Below are positions 8,744-18,830 of a stretch of DNA of 64,000 bases, one piece after another; position 1 is the stretch's first letter, and each line of letters opens with the position of its first letter. This stretch comes from Anaerolineae bacterium (GTDB lineage: Bacteria; Chloroflexota; Anaerolineae; Aggregatilineales; Phototrophicaceae). The stretch is from the NCBI GenBank assembly GCA_022821805.1, contig JAJECX010000003.1, positions 596,560 to 660,559 of the forward strand. Reading direction: 5' to 3'. The notes under the pieces are model-generated. The model had not been told where the DNA came from. It was given only the letters and a program-made list of their open reading frames with translations, and searched no databases. A program made the translations under genes and the position numbers.

Positions 8744-10045
8744 ATGAGAAGGACTTTAACCGTAGTTGCGATTTTGTTCGCCTTTGCCTTGCTTTGGGCG
8801 GCGGCGCTGCCGGCGGCGGCGCAGGACGCCAGCGAAGTGACGATGACAATGTGGACGCACGACGGCTTGTACGTGCAGTTCTTTAGCGCGCGCGCCGAAG
8901 AGTGGAAAGAGCGCTACCCGGATATCAATTTCACCTTTGAATTCGAGGTGGTGCCCAGCGTGTTTGACAAGGTGCTGGGCAATTTGGCGGCGGGCGAGGA
9001 GATTCCCGATTTGCTGGGCATTGAGCAGGGCTCGTTCCCGCGCTTCATGCAGGGCGGCATCATCGAGAGCAAGTTCCTCGATTTGACCGATCTGCTGGCT
9101 GATGACTATGACTTGATCGTGGAAGGACGGCATACGCCATACAAATATCAGGGCCGCGTCTATGGCGTGGACAGCTCGCTTTGCGCCGTTGTCTATTACT
9201 ATCAGCCGTCGATATTCGAGGAGCGGGGACTGTCAGTGCCAACGACCTGGGATGAGTACATCGAGACGGGCGCGGCGCTTGCCGAAGAAGGCATCGCCAT
9301 GTCTTACATTACTGACCATGGTGGCATGTTCATGATGTATTTGCTGCAGCGAGGCGGCGCGATTTTCGACGACCACGGTGAATTTGTCTTGCCTGATGAG
9401 CCGAATCGGGGGATTGCGATTGAAGTGTTGAACTTGTTGCGCGAAGGCTTGGACAGCGGCGCGATACGCTACGTTCCCAGCGCCGAAGTGTGGGGACCGG
9501 CGATCATCAATGCTTATCGCGAAGGCAATTTGGTCGGCGCGATTATGCCCGATTGGTATTCCGACTACATCCTGAAACCGCAGGCGGAAGATATGGCTGA
9601 GCAATTTCGTATTGGCCGCATGCCGGTTTGGGGCGATGGCGACGGCCACAAGACCTCCGTCTGGGGCGGCACCGGTTTCGCCGTCGCAAAAGAAAACGAA
9701 AACGCCCAATATGCCTGGGAGCTGCTGCAATACACCTATGTGACGCTCGAAAATCAGATCAAGCGTTACGAGGAGATCGCTTACTATCCGACGATGTCCG
9801 CCGCTTTCCACGATGATCGAATCGTAGGTCTGTCCGATCCGTTTTATGCCGGTCAAAAGACGGGCGAGGTTTTCGCCGAGATCGTGGACGATGTGCCGAT
9901 CTGGTATCAGAGCTTGTTCCGCCAGACCTTTGAGTCGCAAATGGCGGCTGAGCTTGCCTTGTTCTTCGACGGCGCCGTTTCCGCTGATGAAGCTATCGAT
10001 AACATCGTGCAATACATGGAAGACGAAATCGCTTTCGCCGAGTAG
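8744..10045 (+). CDS. Sugar ABC transporter substrate-binding protein
   Basis: 433 residues with a signal peptide (hydrophobic to about residue 26, ending AAAQ), then a type-1 extracellular solute-binding fold typical of the CUT1 carbohydrate importers: an early M-T-M-W-T-H strand, GVPxxxDS-like VYGVDSSLCAVVYYY, W-D-E-Y-I, and late A-W-E-L-L-Q-Y. It should capture a sugar or oligosaccharide outside the membrane and deliver it to the two permeases that follow. No lipobox is present. The ligand cannot be told from sequence. A hairpin-rich gap separates it from the permease genes. Confidence 0.85.
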   Translation: MRRTLTVVAILFAFALLWAAALPAAAQDASEVTMTMWTHDGLYVQFFSARAEEWKERYPDINFTFEFEVVPSVFDKVLGNLAAGEEIPDLLGIEQGSFPRFMQGGIIESKFLDLTDLLADDYDLIVEGRHTPYKYQGRVYGVDSSLCAVVYYYQPSIFEERGLSVPTTWDEYIETGAALAEEGIAMSYITDHGGMFMMYLLQRGGAIFDDHGEFVLPDEPNRGIAIEVLNLLREGLDSGAIRYVPSAEVWGPAIINAYREGNLVGAIMPDWYSDYILKPQAEDMAEQFRIGRMPVWGDGDGHKTSVWGGTGFAVAKENENAQYAWELLQYTYVTLENQIKRYEEIAYYPTMSAAFHDDRIVGLSDPFYAGQKTGEVFAEIVDDVPIWYQSLFRQTFESQMAAELALFFDGAVSADEAIDNIVQYMEDEIAFAE

Positions 10046-10056
10046 GGTTGATTGCG

Positions 10057-10119
10057 CTCCAGTGATCCTGGAGTAGTACGTAGGGGCGAGACCTAGGGCG
10101 AGAAAAGTCTCGCCCCTAC
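10057..10119 (+). repeat. Intercistronic hairpins incl. dispersed palindromic repeat
   Basis: Two stems lie between the binding-protein and permease genes: CTCCAG/CTGGAG (10057-10073) and a perfect 13-bp stem GTAGGGGCGAGAC / GTCTCGCCCCTAC (10080-10092 and 10107-10119). The second belongs to the dispersed repeat family of this window. The position fits an mRNA-stabilising or attenuating element that keeps binding protein in excess of permease (inference). Confidence 0.8.
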
Positions 10120-10151
10120 AATCACTCATAATGCTGTAGCGGGAGCGACGG

Positions 10152-11078
10152 ATGGTTCAGGCTGCAATGACGCGTGGGCGCGAGGCGCGGGATGCTGGAG
10201 GTTTCCAGCAGCACAAGCTCGCGCCCTATGCCTTCATCTCTCCATTCTACGTCCTGTTTGCTTTCTTTTTTCTGGCGCCCAGCCTGATTGCGCTGGTGCT
10301 GAGCTTGTTCCGTTGGGATGGCATCAATGACCCGCGCTTTGTCCTCGCGCGCAATTATGGACGCCTGCTAAGCGACAAAGTGTTCGCGCAAGCGGCGACC
10401 AACACGGCGGTTTATGCGATTGCCAGCCTTCTGATCGTCCTGCCATTGGCGCTGGTGTTGGCGGTGCTGTTGAATTCCAAGTCGCTCCGTTTCAGCAATG
10501 TCTGGCGGGCGATGTATTTTACGCCGGTGGTGACTTCGACGGTGGCGATTACACTGGTCTTTCAGATTCTCTACAATCGAGACATTGGCTTATTGAATGC
10601 GCCGCTGATCTATTTGGGTCTGGAGCCGATATACTGGCTGGGCGATCGATCCTGGGTCAAGGTGGCGATAATCATTCTTATCGCCTGGCGCTCGACCGGC
10701 TTGCTGACCATCTATTTTTTGGCCGGACTGCAAAGCATTCCCGAAGAGTTATACGAAGCGGCGTCGATAGATGGCGCCAGCATGCTGCAGAAGTTCTATC
10801 GCATCACAATCCCCATGCTGCGGCCGATCATCTTGTTCGTCAGTATCATCCTCCTGCTGAGCTCAATCCAGATTTTCGACGAAATCCAGATATTGACCAA
10901 TGGCACCGGTGGACCCGCCAACGCGAGCATGAGCGTGGTGCAGTATCTCTATGAGCGCGGCTATACGCGTTTGCGTCTTGGCTTCGCATCGGCAGTGGGA
11001 ACGGTGCTTTTCGCCACGGTATTCATTTTGTCGCTGCTGCAGCTGCAGTGGTACGGCGTCTTCCGGAAGGAGGACTGA
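10152..11078 (+). CDS. Sugar ABC transporter permease (MalF type)
   Basis: 308 residues with about six membrane helices. The cytoplasmic loop that docks to the ATPase (EAA motif) reads EELYEAASIDGASMLQKFYRI near 198-218, followed by IPMLRPI, as in the CUT1 inner-membrane subunits of the MalF type. It pairs with the next gene; their stop and start share the sequence TGATG. No ATP-binding subunit is encoded nearby, so a shared MsmK-like ATPase elsewhere is likely, as for many CUT1 systems. Confidence 0.9.
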   Translation: MVQAAMTRGREARDAGGFQQHKLAPYAFISPFYVLFAFFFLAPSLIALVLSLFRWDGINDPRFVLARNYGRLLSDKVFAQAATNTAVYAIASLLIVLPLALVLAVLLNSKSLRFSNVWRAMYFTPVVTSTVAITLVFQILYNRDIGLLNAPLIYLGLEPIYWLGDRSWVKVAIIILIAWRSTGLLTIYFLAGLQSIPEELYEAASIDGASMLQKFYRITIPMLRPIILFVSIILLLSSIQIFDEIQILTNGTGGPANASMSVVQYLYERGYTRLRLGFASAVGTVLFATVFILSLLQLQWYGVFRKED

Positions 11079-11920
11079 TGGGCGAGCGATTCGGTCAGCG
11101 CCTGGGCGTGATTGCGCTGCACGTTGTGGTCATCAGCGGGGCGCTGCTAACGGTCGCGCCGATCGCCTTCATGATCTATTCGTCGTTCAAGACGACGACC
11201 GAGATTTTCACGCTGCCGCCCTGGCTGCCCCCCGCAGTCTGGTCATTTAAGAATTACGAAACACTGCTGACCAATTGGCCCTTTCCCTATTGGTATATCA
11301 ACAGCATCATTTACGCCGCGGTGGTGACGATATTCGTGCTCTTCTTCTGTTCGCTGGCGGGTTTCGCCTTCGCCAAATACTATTTTCGCGGTAAGAATCT
11401 GCTCTTCATCGTTCTCATCGGCTCGACGATGATTCCCTTCCAATTGATACTCATTCCGCTTTTCATCTTGATGAGCCGCATTGACTGGGTCAATCATCCA
11501 GCTTCGATGATCATCCCCTGGATGGCGCCGGCTTTTGGCATCTTCCTGATGCGGCAGTATATACAGGCGGTGCCGTCGGAATTGATGGAATCAGCGCGGA
11601 TTGACGGCGCTTCGGAGCTTCGGATTTACGCCCAGGTCATCGTGCCCTTGGTGCGGCCCGGCTTGACGACGCTGGCGATATTGACCTTCCTCGGCTCCTG
11701 GAACAGTTTCATCTGGCCCTTGATGGTGCTGCGCGGCAGCAGAGTCGTCACGTTGCCAGTCGGCATCGCGACCATGCGCAGCCAGGCGACGGCGTCGCAG
11801 ATTCCGTACGGCGAGATGATGGCGGCGGCGACGCTGGTTTCAGTGCCGGTGATTGCGCTGTTTCTGATGCTGCAGCGCTACTTCATATCCGGCTTGACCA
11901 TCGGCGCGGTGAAGGGATAG
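11078..11920 (+). CDS. Sugar ABC transporter permease (MalG type)
   Basis: 280 residues starting at the ATG that overlaps the upstream stop (TGATG at 11076-11080), with GGAGGA just before. Six membrane helices are predicted. Family marks are the SSFKTTTEIF segment after helix 1, the F-x-x-F-x-L-x-x-Y-I-x-x-V-P-x-E run and the EAA loop MESARIDGASELRIYAQVIVPL near 166-187. It forms the second half of the importer channel. A longer reading frame starts 10 codons earlier, inside the previous gene, but lacks support. Confidence 0.9.
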   Translation: MGERFGQRLGVIALHVVVISGALLTVAPIAFMIYSSFKTTTEIFTLPPWLPPAVWSFKNYETLLTNWPFPYWYINSIIYAAVVTIFVLFFCSLAGFAFAKYYFRGKNLLFIVLIGSTMIPFQLILIPLFILMSRIDWVNHPASMIIPWMAPAFGIFLMRQYIQAVPSELMESARIDGASELRIYAQVIVPLVRPGLTTLAILTFLGSWNSFIWPLMVLRGSRVVTLPVGIATMRSQATASQIPYGEMMAAATLVSVPVIALFLMLQRYFISGLTIGAVKG

Positions 11921-12002
11921 CGCGTCGCCCGCCGCCACAAGTCAGATTCAAATCTACGGGCTACACATTTTCGTAATGCAAGGGCGACTTTTTGGACGCG
12001 CC

Positions 12003-12032
12003 TTGACAACGGACTTATTGACGGGTTACAAT
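12003..12032 (+). promoter_or_regulatory. Sigma-70 promoter of rpoC
   Basis: Perfect TTGACA (12003-12008), 18-nt spacer and TACAAT (12027-12032). It drives rpoC alone, with a leader of about 150 nt. Confidence 0.75.
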
Positions 12033-12074
12033 CTCCCGCGATGGAAAAACGCTAATACATCACCTTTGGAGCGA

Positions 12075-12114
12075 GGCTCAGAAGCTGTGCCTTCTGGGCT
12101 CTGTTTGCTGTTTT
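12075..12114 (+). promoter_or_regulatory. Hairpin in the rpoC leader, attenuator-like
   Basis: GGCTCAGAAG (12075-12084), 6-nt loop, CTTCTGGGCT (12091-12100): ten pairs including two G-U, followed by two short T runs at 12103-12105 and 12111-12114. It could be a leaky terminator or attenuator in the leader, or a plain structural element; the T tract is weak. Confidence 0.4.
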
Positions 12115-12189
12115 ATAGTGATAGGGCATTTGTTTCATCAAGTCATCTTTGTCCAGGCAACTGAATCATAGCGCAGAGGAGGTTCCGTC

Positions 12190-15100
12190 TTGGAGGCGAA
12201 AGACTTCAGTGCATTGCGTATCAGTTTGGCTTCGCCGGAGCAGGTGCGATCCTGGTCCTACGGCGAGGTGACGAAACCCGAGACGATCAATTATCGGCGC
12301 TTGCGTCCGGAGATGGACGGGCTGTTTTGCGAGCGAATTTTCGGTCCCACCCGCGATTGGCAGTGCTATTGCGGCAAGTACAAGAATATCCGTTACCGCG
12401 GCATCATCTGTGACAAATGCGGCGTCGAGGTGACGCGCTCCTCCGTTCGGCGCGAGCGCATGGGGCATATCGAGCTGGCGGCGCCGGTCGCCCATGTCTG
12501 GTATACGCGGCGCGTGCCCAGCTATCTCGGTCTGCTGCTGGATGTAAGCCGGCGGAACCTCGACCGTGTGCTTTATTTCGCCCAGTATGTGGTGACGCAT
12601 GTTGACGAAGACGCGCGCAGCCGGGCGATTGGGCGAATCGAGAAAGAACTTGCGGACAAAGAACAGGAACTCGCCGACGAAATTGAACTTCAAGCGAGCG
12701 AGATTCGTGAAAATCGCGAAAACATGGCCGCGGCGATTCGCGATCATTATGAGTCGGAACTGAGCCGCCTTAGCGACGAAGTCATGAGTGAGGCGCAGGC
12801 GGCGCAATCGCAGGTCGAAAACTTGCTGGGGCAAGCTGCGGCGGCAGAGATCAGCTTGGAATCGATTTCGGATCGCGTCGTTGCCGAAGGCGAAGTGATC
12901 ACCAACGATCATATTTCGAAAATCCAGACTATGGTCAATGAGCACCTGAGCGGGCTGCAAACTGAAACGGAGGCGCTTGTTCGGGAAGAGATTGGCAAGA
13001 TCAACAGCGAGACGGATTCCGCCGATGGCGATGTCGACTCTTCTTTGGAGAAGCAATTCGAGGAACTCAAGGCGAAGACCGATGTCTATCGCGAGAAGGC
13101 TGAGGAGCAGATCAATGACCTGAACCGGCTTTTGAGCTTGCAGTCGGCCGCGATTACCTCGGCCAGCGATCGGCAAGCGAGAATCCGCCAGGCTGGCGCC
13201 GATTACGTCTTCATTTCGGAGAGCAAATATCGGGAATTGAAGAGCAAATTCGGCAACGTCTTTCAGGCCGGCATGGGCGCCGAAGCCTTTTACGACGTAT
13301 TGAGCGACCTGAACCTGGTGAAAATGACCGAGATGCTCTGGGACGAGGTGCGCCATGCCCGCTCCAAGCAGGTCAGGCGCAAGGCGACCAAGCGCCTGAA
13401 GGTCGTTGAGAGCCTGCGCAGCAGCCGCGAAACGGTGATCGACACCGATGAAACCAAGCAGGAGAACGAGCCGAACGGCAATCGTCCGGAATGGATGATC
13501 TTGACCGTCTTGCCAGTGATACCGCCCGATCTGCGGCCGATGGTGCAGTTGGACGGCGGGCGCTTCGCCACCAGCGATCTAAATGATTTGTATCGCCGCG
13601 TCATCAATCGCAACAATCGCCTGAAGCATTTGCTCGATCTTGGCGCGCCCGATGTCATCGTGCGCAACGAAAAGCGGATGCTGCAAGAGGCGGTCGACAG
13701 CTTGATCGACAATAGCCAGCGCGGCAAAGCCCTGAGCCGGCGCGGGCGGCGCGAACTGAAATCGCTTAGCGATATGCTCAAAGGCAAGAAGGGGCGCTTC
13801 CGGCGCAATCTGCTGGGCAAGCGCGTCGATTATTCGGGCCGCTCGGTCATCGTCATCGGTCCCAAGCTGAAACTGCATCAATGCGGCTTGCCGAAGACGA
13901 TGGCGCTCGAGCTCTACCGTCCCTTTGTCATCAGCCGCCTGGTTTCCTATAACTACGCCAGCAACGTCAAAGGCGCCAAGCGCATTATCGAACGGGAGCG
14001 ACCCGAAGTCTGGGAGGTGCTCGAAGAAGTCATTCGCGAGCGTCCCGTGCTGCTGAACCGGGCGCCGACCTTGCACCGGCTGGGCATTCAGGCTTTCGAG
14101 CCACTGCTGGTGGAAGGCAAAGCGATTCAAATCCACCCCTTGGTCTGCTCCGCGTTTAACGCCGATTTTGATGGCGATCAAATGGCGGTGCATGTGCCGC
14201 TAAGCGAGCAGGCGGTTACGGAAGCGCGCGATTTGATGTTGAGCACGCGCAATCTGCTGAAGCCATCCGATGGCGAGCCGATTGTTGGTCCCTCAAAGGA
14301 TATGGTACTGGGCAATTATTACCTCACGATGGATCCGACGGTGGAAATCGTTGCTGCGAAGGCGCGCGCCGACGAGTTCCGTTCGTCCAGCGCCGTTTTC
14401 GCCGGCGACTACAAGGTGGGCATCGCTTATCGTTCGAACGGCTACTATTACGCGCAATTCCGCAACGTGCCCAACCGCGTGCTTTTCCGGGATGAAGTGG
14501 AGCAGGATGAGAACGAGCGACCGCGCACCATCAAGTCGGCGGTAGATCGAATGGTAGAGGCGCTCTTAGCTGGCGAGGTGGACTGCATACTGGCGAATGC
14601 CTACGAGATGCGCAAGCTTATGCGGGCGCGCGGCTTGGATGATCAGCTGGAAATCACCAACCTGCACGAGCGGCGTGTTGTGGTCGATATGGATGAGGTC
14701 GAATACCTCTATCGCCTCGGCTTGGTTGATCTCCATACGCCGATTCTATTGGGCAATGTCTTTGATGAGCGGTCGCCGCAGGAAGAGCCAGAGATCTGCA
14801 CCGTCGGGCGGGCGATATTCAATCGGATCCTGCCCGATAAAATGCGCTTCGTCCAGCAGACGCTGGACAAAAGAGAATTGCAGAACCTGGTCGCGCGCTG
14901 TCACCAGGAGATAGGCGGCGAGATTACGACCGAGGTAGTCGACGCGATCAAGAATTATGGCTTTCACTACGCTACGATTTCCGGAACAACCATCGCCGTT
15001 AGCGACCTGGAAATCCCCGACGATCGCGACAATGTCTTGAAAGACGCGCAGCTAGTGGTAGATGGCGCCGACCGCGATTTTCGCCGCGGCTTGATGACCG

Positions 15101-16848
15101 AAGACGAACGCTATCAAGTCACGATTGATGAATGGAACCGCGCCAAAGACAAACTGCAAGACCGGATTCAAGACAACATGGCGCCCTATGGACCCATCGC
15201 CATCATGGCGAAATCGGGCGCGACCAAGGGCGGCTTCGGTCCCATCACGCAGCTCGCCGGCATGCGCGGCTTGATGGCGGATCCATCGGGACGCATCATC
15301 GACTTGCCGATTCGCAGTCATTTCCGCGAAGGCTTGAACGCGCTGGAGTATTTCATTTCGACGCATGGCGCGCGCAAAGGCTTGGCGGATACCGCCCTGC
15401 GCACCGCCGACGCCGGTTATTTGACGCGCCGCCTGGTCGATGTCGCCCAAGACATGATCGTCAATCGCTGGGACTGCAATACGACCCGCGGTCTGGTCAT
15501 CCGACGCGATGACGGCATCGCCGGTCAGAATGTGGCCGAACGCATCGTAGGCCGCTGCTCGGCGGAAGATATCGTCGACCCCGAAAGTGGCGAGTTCATT
15601 GTCGCGCGCAATGAGATGATTGATGAAGAGATCGCCGACAAGATTGAGAATTCAAGCCTGGAAGCAGTCGAGGTCCGCAGCCCGCTGACTTGCGATTTGA
15701 TCCATGGCGTCTGCGCGCTCTGCTATGGCCGCGACCTGGGCACGGGCGAAATGGTCAATATCGGCGCCGCTGTCGGCATTATCGCCGCGCAGTCGATCGG
15801 CGAACCCGGCACGCAGCTGACCTTGCGCACCTTCCACAGCGGCGGCACCGCCGAAGTGCGCGATATCACCAGCGGTTTGCCCCGCGTGGAAGAGCTCTTT
15901 GAAGCGCGGCGCAAGCCCAAGGGCGAATCGGTGATGACGACAATCGGCGGACGATTGAACATTATCGAACGCGCGGGCGCGCGCATCGCGTCCGTGGTGT
16001 ACAGCGAACCGCTTAGCGCGAGGCAGGTTGTGCCGGACGAGTGGGAGATCCTGGCTGAAGATGGCCGCGACATTCAGGAAGGAGCGGTCATCGCCAAGAA
16101 CGGCGACGACGATATGCGCGCCGAAATGTCGGGGCGCGTCCATGTCGAAGATCATGTCATTTACATTCGTGATGAAATCCGCGAAGAGGAGGAACTGGAG
16201 ATCCCGGCCAACGCTCGTTTGCGGAAGTCGATTTTCGATGGCATGACCGTCGCGCCGGGCGAACAGCTGACCGAGGGCTCGAAGAACCCGCATCAGATCT
16301 TGCGCGTGCAGGGCGCAAAAGCGACTCAGCTTTACCTGCTTGGCGAGATTCAAGATGTCTATCGCAGCCAGGGCGTGAACATCGCGGACAAGCATTTTGA
16401 AACCGTCATTCGCAAGATGATGTGCAAAGTGCAGATCACGCGCAGCGGCGACAGCGAGCTGCTGCCCGGCGAATTGATTGATCAGTTGAAGCTGCTGGAA
16501 ATCAACGAGCGGCTGATCTCCGAAGACCTCGAGCCATGCTCGGGTCAGCCGGTGCTGCTCGGCATTACCAAAGCCGCTTTGAGCACCGAAAGCTACCTGT
16601 CGGCCGCCAGCTTCCAGCATACGATCAAGGTGCTGGCGGGCGCGGCGATTGAAGGACAGTTGGATCCGCTGCACGGACTGAAAGAGAACGTGATCATCGG
16701 GAAGCTGATACCGGCCGGCACCGGCTTCCACGCCTATCAGGATCGGGAAGCGGTGGCGCCGCCAGTTACGCTTGAGGCGCAAGGCGCGCTAGACCTGGAC
16801 GAGGTCAGCGACCAGGACGACTTCGAGAATATGCTTAGCGAGCTATAA
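12190..16848 (+). CDS. rpoC: DNA-directed RNA polymerase subunit beta'
   Basis: 1552 residues; forms the active-centre cleft of RNA polymerase with beta. Visible marks: the N-terminal zinc site [19 protein letters not shown] (about 58-77), the catalytic NADFDGDQ at 657-664 whose three Asp bind Mg2+, the second zinc site ending in [11 protein letters not shown], and the trigger-loop/bridge region [21 protein letters not shown]. Compared with E. coli it has an extra coiled-coil-rich insertion of roughly 250 residues near 145-390 (runs of E/K/Q with few prolines). TTG is the start: AGAGGAGG at 12175-12182 sits 7 nt upstream and the protein begins at the expected point. No rpoB is adjacent; the upstream gene is a sugar permease. 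A strong terminator follows. Confidence 0.97.
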   Translation: MEAKDFSALRISLASPEQVRSWSYGEVTKPETINYRRLRPEMDGLFCERIFGPTRDWQCYCGKYKNIRYRGIICDKCGVEVTRSSVRRERMGHIELAAPVAHVWYTRRVPSYLGLLLDVSRRNLDRVLYFAQYVVTHVDEDARSRAIGRIEKELADKEQELADEIELQASEIRENRENMAAAIRDHYESELSRLSDEVMSEAQAAQSQVENLLGQAAAAEISLESISDRVVAEGEVITNDHISKIQTMVNEHLSGLQTETEALVREEIGKINSETDSADGDVDSSLEKQFEELKAKTDVYREKAEEQINDLNRLLSLQSAAITSASDRQARIRQAGADYVFISESKYRELKSKFGNVFQAGMGAEAFYDVLSDLNLVKMTEMLWDEVRHARSKQVRRKATKRLKVVESLRSSRETVIDTDETKQENEPNGNRPEWMILTVLPVIPPDLRPMVQLDGGRFATSDLNDLYRRVINRNNRLKHLLDLGAPDVIVRNEKRMLQEAVDSLIDNSQRGKALSRRGRRELKSLSDMLKGKKGRFRRNLLGKRVDYSGRSVIVIGPKLKLHQCGLPKTMALELYRPFVISRLVSYNYASNVKGAKRIIERERPEVWEVLEEVIRERPVLLNRAPTLHRLGIQAFEPLLVEGKAIQIHPLVCSAFNADFDGDQMAVHVPLSEQAVTEARDLMLSTRNLLKPSDGEPIVGPSKDMVLGNYYLTMDPTVEIVAAKARADEFRSSSAVFAGDYKVGIAYRSNGYYYAQFRNVPNRVLFRDEVEQDENERPRTIKSAVDRMVEALLAGEVDCILANAYEMRKLMRARGLDDQLEITNLHERRVVVDMDEVEYLYRLGLVDLHTPILLGNVFDERSPQEEPEICTVGRAIFNRILPDKMRFVQQTLDKRELQNLVARCHQEIGGEITTEVVDAIKNYGFHYATISGTTIAVSDLEIPDDRDNVLKDAQLVVDGADRDFRRGLMTEDERYQVTIDEWNRAKDKLQDRIQDNMAPYGPIAIMAKSGATKGGFGPITQLAGMRGLMADPSGRIIDLPIRSHFREGLNALEYFISTHGARKGLADTALRTADAGYLTRRLVDVAQDMIVNRWDCNTTRGLVIRRDDGIAGQNVAERIVGRCSAEDIVDPESGEFIVARNEMIDEEIADKIENSSLEAVEVRSPLTCDLIHGVCALCYGRDLGTGEMVNIGAAVGIIAAQSIGEPGTQLTLRTFHSGGTAEVRDITSGLPRVEELFEARRKPKGESVMTTIGGRLNIIERAGARIASVVYSEPLSARQVVPDEWEILAEDGRDIQEGAVIAKNGDDDMRAEMSGRVHVEDHVIYIRDEIREEEELEIPANARLRKSIFDGMTVAPGEQLTEGSKNPHQILRVQGAKATQLYLLGEIQDVYRSQGVNIADKHFETVIRKMMCKVQITRSGDSELLPGELIDQLKLLEINERLISEDLEPCSGQPVLLGITKAALSTESYLSAASFQHTIKVLAGAAIEGQLDPLHGLKENVIIGKLIPAGTGFHAYQDREAVAPPVTLEAQGALDLDEVSDQDDFENMLSEL

Positions 16849-16873
16849 CCCGGCGGACGATAAGCAAGCACAG

Positions 16874-16907
16874 CGCGGGATCCCAAACGGGTCCCGCGTT
16901 TTCTTTT
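16874..16907 (+). terminator. Rho-independent terminator of rpoC
   Basis: CGCGGGA(T)CCC, loop AAAC, GGGTCCCGCG, then TTTTCTTTT: a ten-pair GC-rich stem with one bulged T and a T tract, 25 nt after the rpoC stop. Confidence 0.88.
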
Positions 16908-16919
16908 CCGCTGGTCGAT

Positions 16920-18356
16920 CTATGGGCGCGTCGCCAAGGCTCGGTATAACGGGCGTTCGCGCTGCCCATCGCTGCCGTCAAAACGCGGATAGAGGATGCT
17001 GTAAGCCGCCAGCTCGCTGCGCTGGCTGACAGTCATTTCCTGGGCATAGCTCAGGTTCCACAGGAACATCAGGTCGATATTGGCGCGCGATTGACCGATC
17101 TCGAAGGCGCGCAGCGTATAATCGCGCTGATTTACGGCGGAATTATATGCCATCCAGACTTCGGGCGCCTGCGTCGGGTAATCTTCCCAGGTCGCCCAGC
17201 CAAATTCGGTCACCCACATTTGCGCATTGTCGTTGTAGGCGGTGATGATATTGCTGTAATCGCGAATCGTCTGCAAGAAGAAGAACTGCGGCTGGTCGTC
17301 CCAGCCTTGCCCATCCACATTGTCGCAGCATAAGAAATCAGGCGGGTTGCCCCAACTGTAGGGGTGGATGCCGATTTTCACATCGCTGTATCGCGCCAGA
17401 CCCGCCTGATACATCTGCCGCAGAAAGGCGCGGTCATCCACCGATACGCCGCTGTGGTTCCCTGTCGGCGCCAAGCCAGCGGTGACCACAGTGATATGAG
17501 GCGAATAGGCGCGGACCGCGTCATAGCCAACGCGGAAGAGCTCCATATAGCTAGCCCCGCCCAGCGGGTGAATTCCCGTCCATTCTCGCCTGAGGTTTGG
17601 CTCATTCCAGATTTCGATCGCGTCTATGTGTGGACCGAGCATTTCCATTACGCGCTGAATGAACCAGGTGAGTTGGCTTAGATCATCGGGCGGTCCGTCT
17701 TCACTGCGGTCGGCATGGCGCGCCCAATCTGGCGCTTTGGCGATGCTGAGCAGAATCTTGAAGCCGCGATCTTCCGCTGCCTGCACATGCAGCTGGAAAA
17801 GGCGGAAATTCTGGTCGAACTGGCCCGCCCGGTCCGGCTGCAGCCACTTCCAATTGGCTTGCAGCTTGATCCAGCCGACGCGCAGCGCTGCGATCTGATT
17901 CAAAGTGCGCTGCCAGTCGGGCACATCATAGTTGTAATGGACCTGAATGCCCATTTGCCCGCCGTCAAGCCGCGTTCTATCGATGGGCACGGCGGTGGTG
18001 ATGGCGCGGCTCGGCTGCGTTGGCTGGCTGACGATGGTCGCCGCCGGCGGCTCGGTCGGGCGCGAGGTGGATGTCGGCGGCTGCTTGTAATCGGAACTGA
18101 TAATCGCGCCGAAGCCTTCAGCCGCTTCCTTTGGCGTTGGCGTTGGCGGCGGCGCGGCCAACGTTGGCAGTTTGGCGCCATCAACCTCGGGAATCGATTC
18201 GAGCGCCTTTATCGTTGGCGTCCTGGAGGCGATTAGGTCGAGTTTGACTTCGGGCGCGACATCGACCGTCGACTCGGATGCGCAGCCGCCGAGCAGCGCG
18301 CTAAGGCATGCCATTATCCCGACGGTGATGACAAGAATGGCGAAGCGGCGCCTCAT
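16920..18356 (-). CDS. Lipoprotein glycosidase of clan A fold
   Basis: 478 residues. A lipobox LGGC (Cys25) anchors it outside the membrane; a Thr/Pro-rich spacer (about 60-128) leads to a TIM-barrel domain from about 134 on. The barrel shows the two clan GH-A glutamates: acid/base E252 in EIWNEPN at the end of strand 4 and nucleophile E384 in WVTEFGWAT at strand 7, as in GH39/GH5-like families. The exact family and substrate cannot be settled by eye. It is convergent with rpoC, with the rpoC terminator between them, and divergent from gyrA. No transporter or other sugar gene adjoins it. Confidence 0.75.
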   Translation of the reverse strand: MRRRFAILVITVGIMACLSALLGGCASESTVDVAPEVKLDLIASRTPTIKALESIPEVDGAKLPTLAAPPPTPTPKEAAEGFGAIISSDYKQPPTSTSRPTEPPAATIVSQPTQPSRAITTAVPIDRTRLDGGQMGIQVHYNYDVPDWQRTLNQIAALRVGWIKLQANWKWLQPDRAGQFDQNFRLFQLHVQAAEDRGFKILLSIAKAPDWARHADRSEDGPPDDLSQLTWFIQRVMEMLGPHIDAIEIWNEPNLRREWTGIHPLGGASYMELFRVGYDAVRAYSPHITVVTAGLAPTGNHSGVSVDDRAFLRQMYQAGLARYSDVKIGIHPYSWGNPPDFLCCDNVDGQGWDDQPQFFFLQTIRDYSNIITAYNDNAQMWVTEFGWATWEDYPTQAPEVWMAYNSAVNQRDYTLRAFEIGQSRANIDLMFLWNLSYAQEMTVSQRSELAAYSILYPRFDGSDGQRERPLYRALATRP

Positions 18357-18456
18357 AGCTGTCGATCTGCTTTCCTGGTCCGTTCTGAATGGGCGTCCGC
18401 TCGCAAAGTCGATTGGCGTTCTTTCCCCGCTGGCGCACGAGAAGGCGTCAATCTGT

Positions 18457-18486
18457 TTGACACCCGCTGAAATTGCATTCTACAAT
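18457..18486 (+). promoter_or_regulatory. Sigma-70 promoter of the gyrA-like gene
   Basis: TTGACA (18457-18462), 18-nt spacer, TACAAT (18481-18486), the same architecture as the rpoC promoter. The next start codon is 345 nt downstream, so the transcript has a long leader. Confidence 0.7.
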
Positions 18487-18492
18487 GAGAGA

Positions 18493-18830
18493 TTGAAGAC
18501 CGCAGGGTGAAACCGCGCCACAGGCCCGGCGATTCTCATACGAAGTCTTCCTGGGTTGAACCCGCTCTAGCGGGATATCTGGGCGCTTTAGCTGTCACAG
18601 GAGGGAATCCTGGATTACGATGAAAATGACGGCTGAAAGAAAGACAGCGCCGCAATAGTCCAATAACTCTACGGGCGAGCCGGTGGTTCGCTTAATTTTG
18701 CTAGTTGTGTTTCCAAGCGGATTTCGCATGACTGACTTGCCCTTTTGGAGCTAACCAGCGAAACTCCGACGCCGCAGTTGCCTTTGCAGCAGTTGCCGCA
18801 GACATGAACACATAACACTGAGGACAATCG
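18493..18830 (+). other. Long leader of gyrA-like gene, possible structured RNA
   Basis: The gap 18357-18830 (474 bp) holds no credible gene. From the predicted transcription start the leader has small stems CCCGC-TCTA-GCGGG (18561-18574) and CAGGA-GGGAA-TCCTG (18598-18612), and a copy of the dispersed repeat, ACGGGCGAGCCGGTGGTTCG, at 18671-18690. I could not match it to a known riboswitch or small RNA. It may be a regulatory leader or a separate small RNA gene. Confidence 0.35.

Noticed and set aside
12166..13356. 396-codon open frame on the minus strand
   Set aside because: Antisense to rpoC, whose identity is certain; no family motif.
15652..16782. 376-codon open frame on the minus strand
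   Set aside because: Antisense to the rpoC 3' half; no motif or ribosome site of note.
18504..18517. AGGGTGAAACCGCG, close to the T-box antiterminator sequence
   Set aside because: One key base differs, no specifier loop or terminator is seen and the next gene is gyrA, not an aminoacyl-tRNA synthetase or amino-acid gene.
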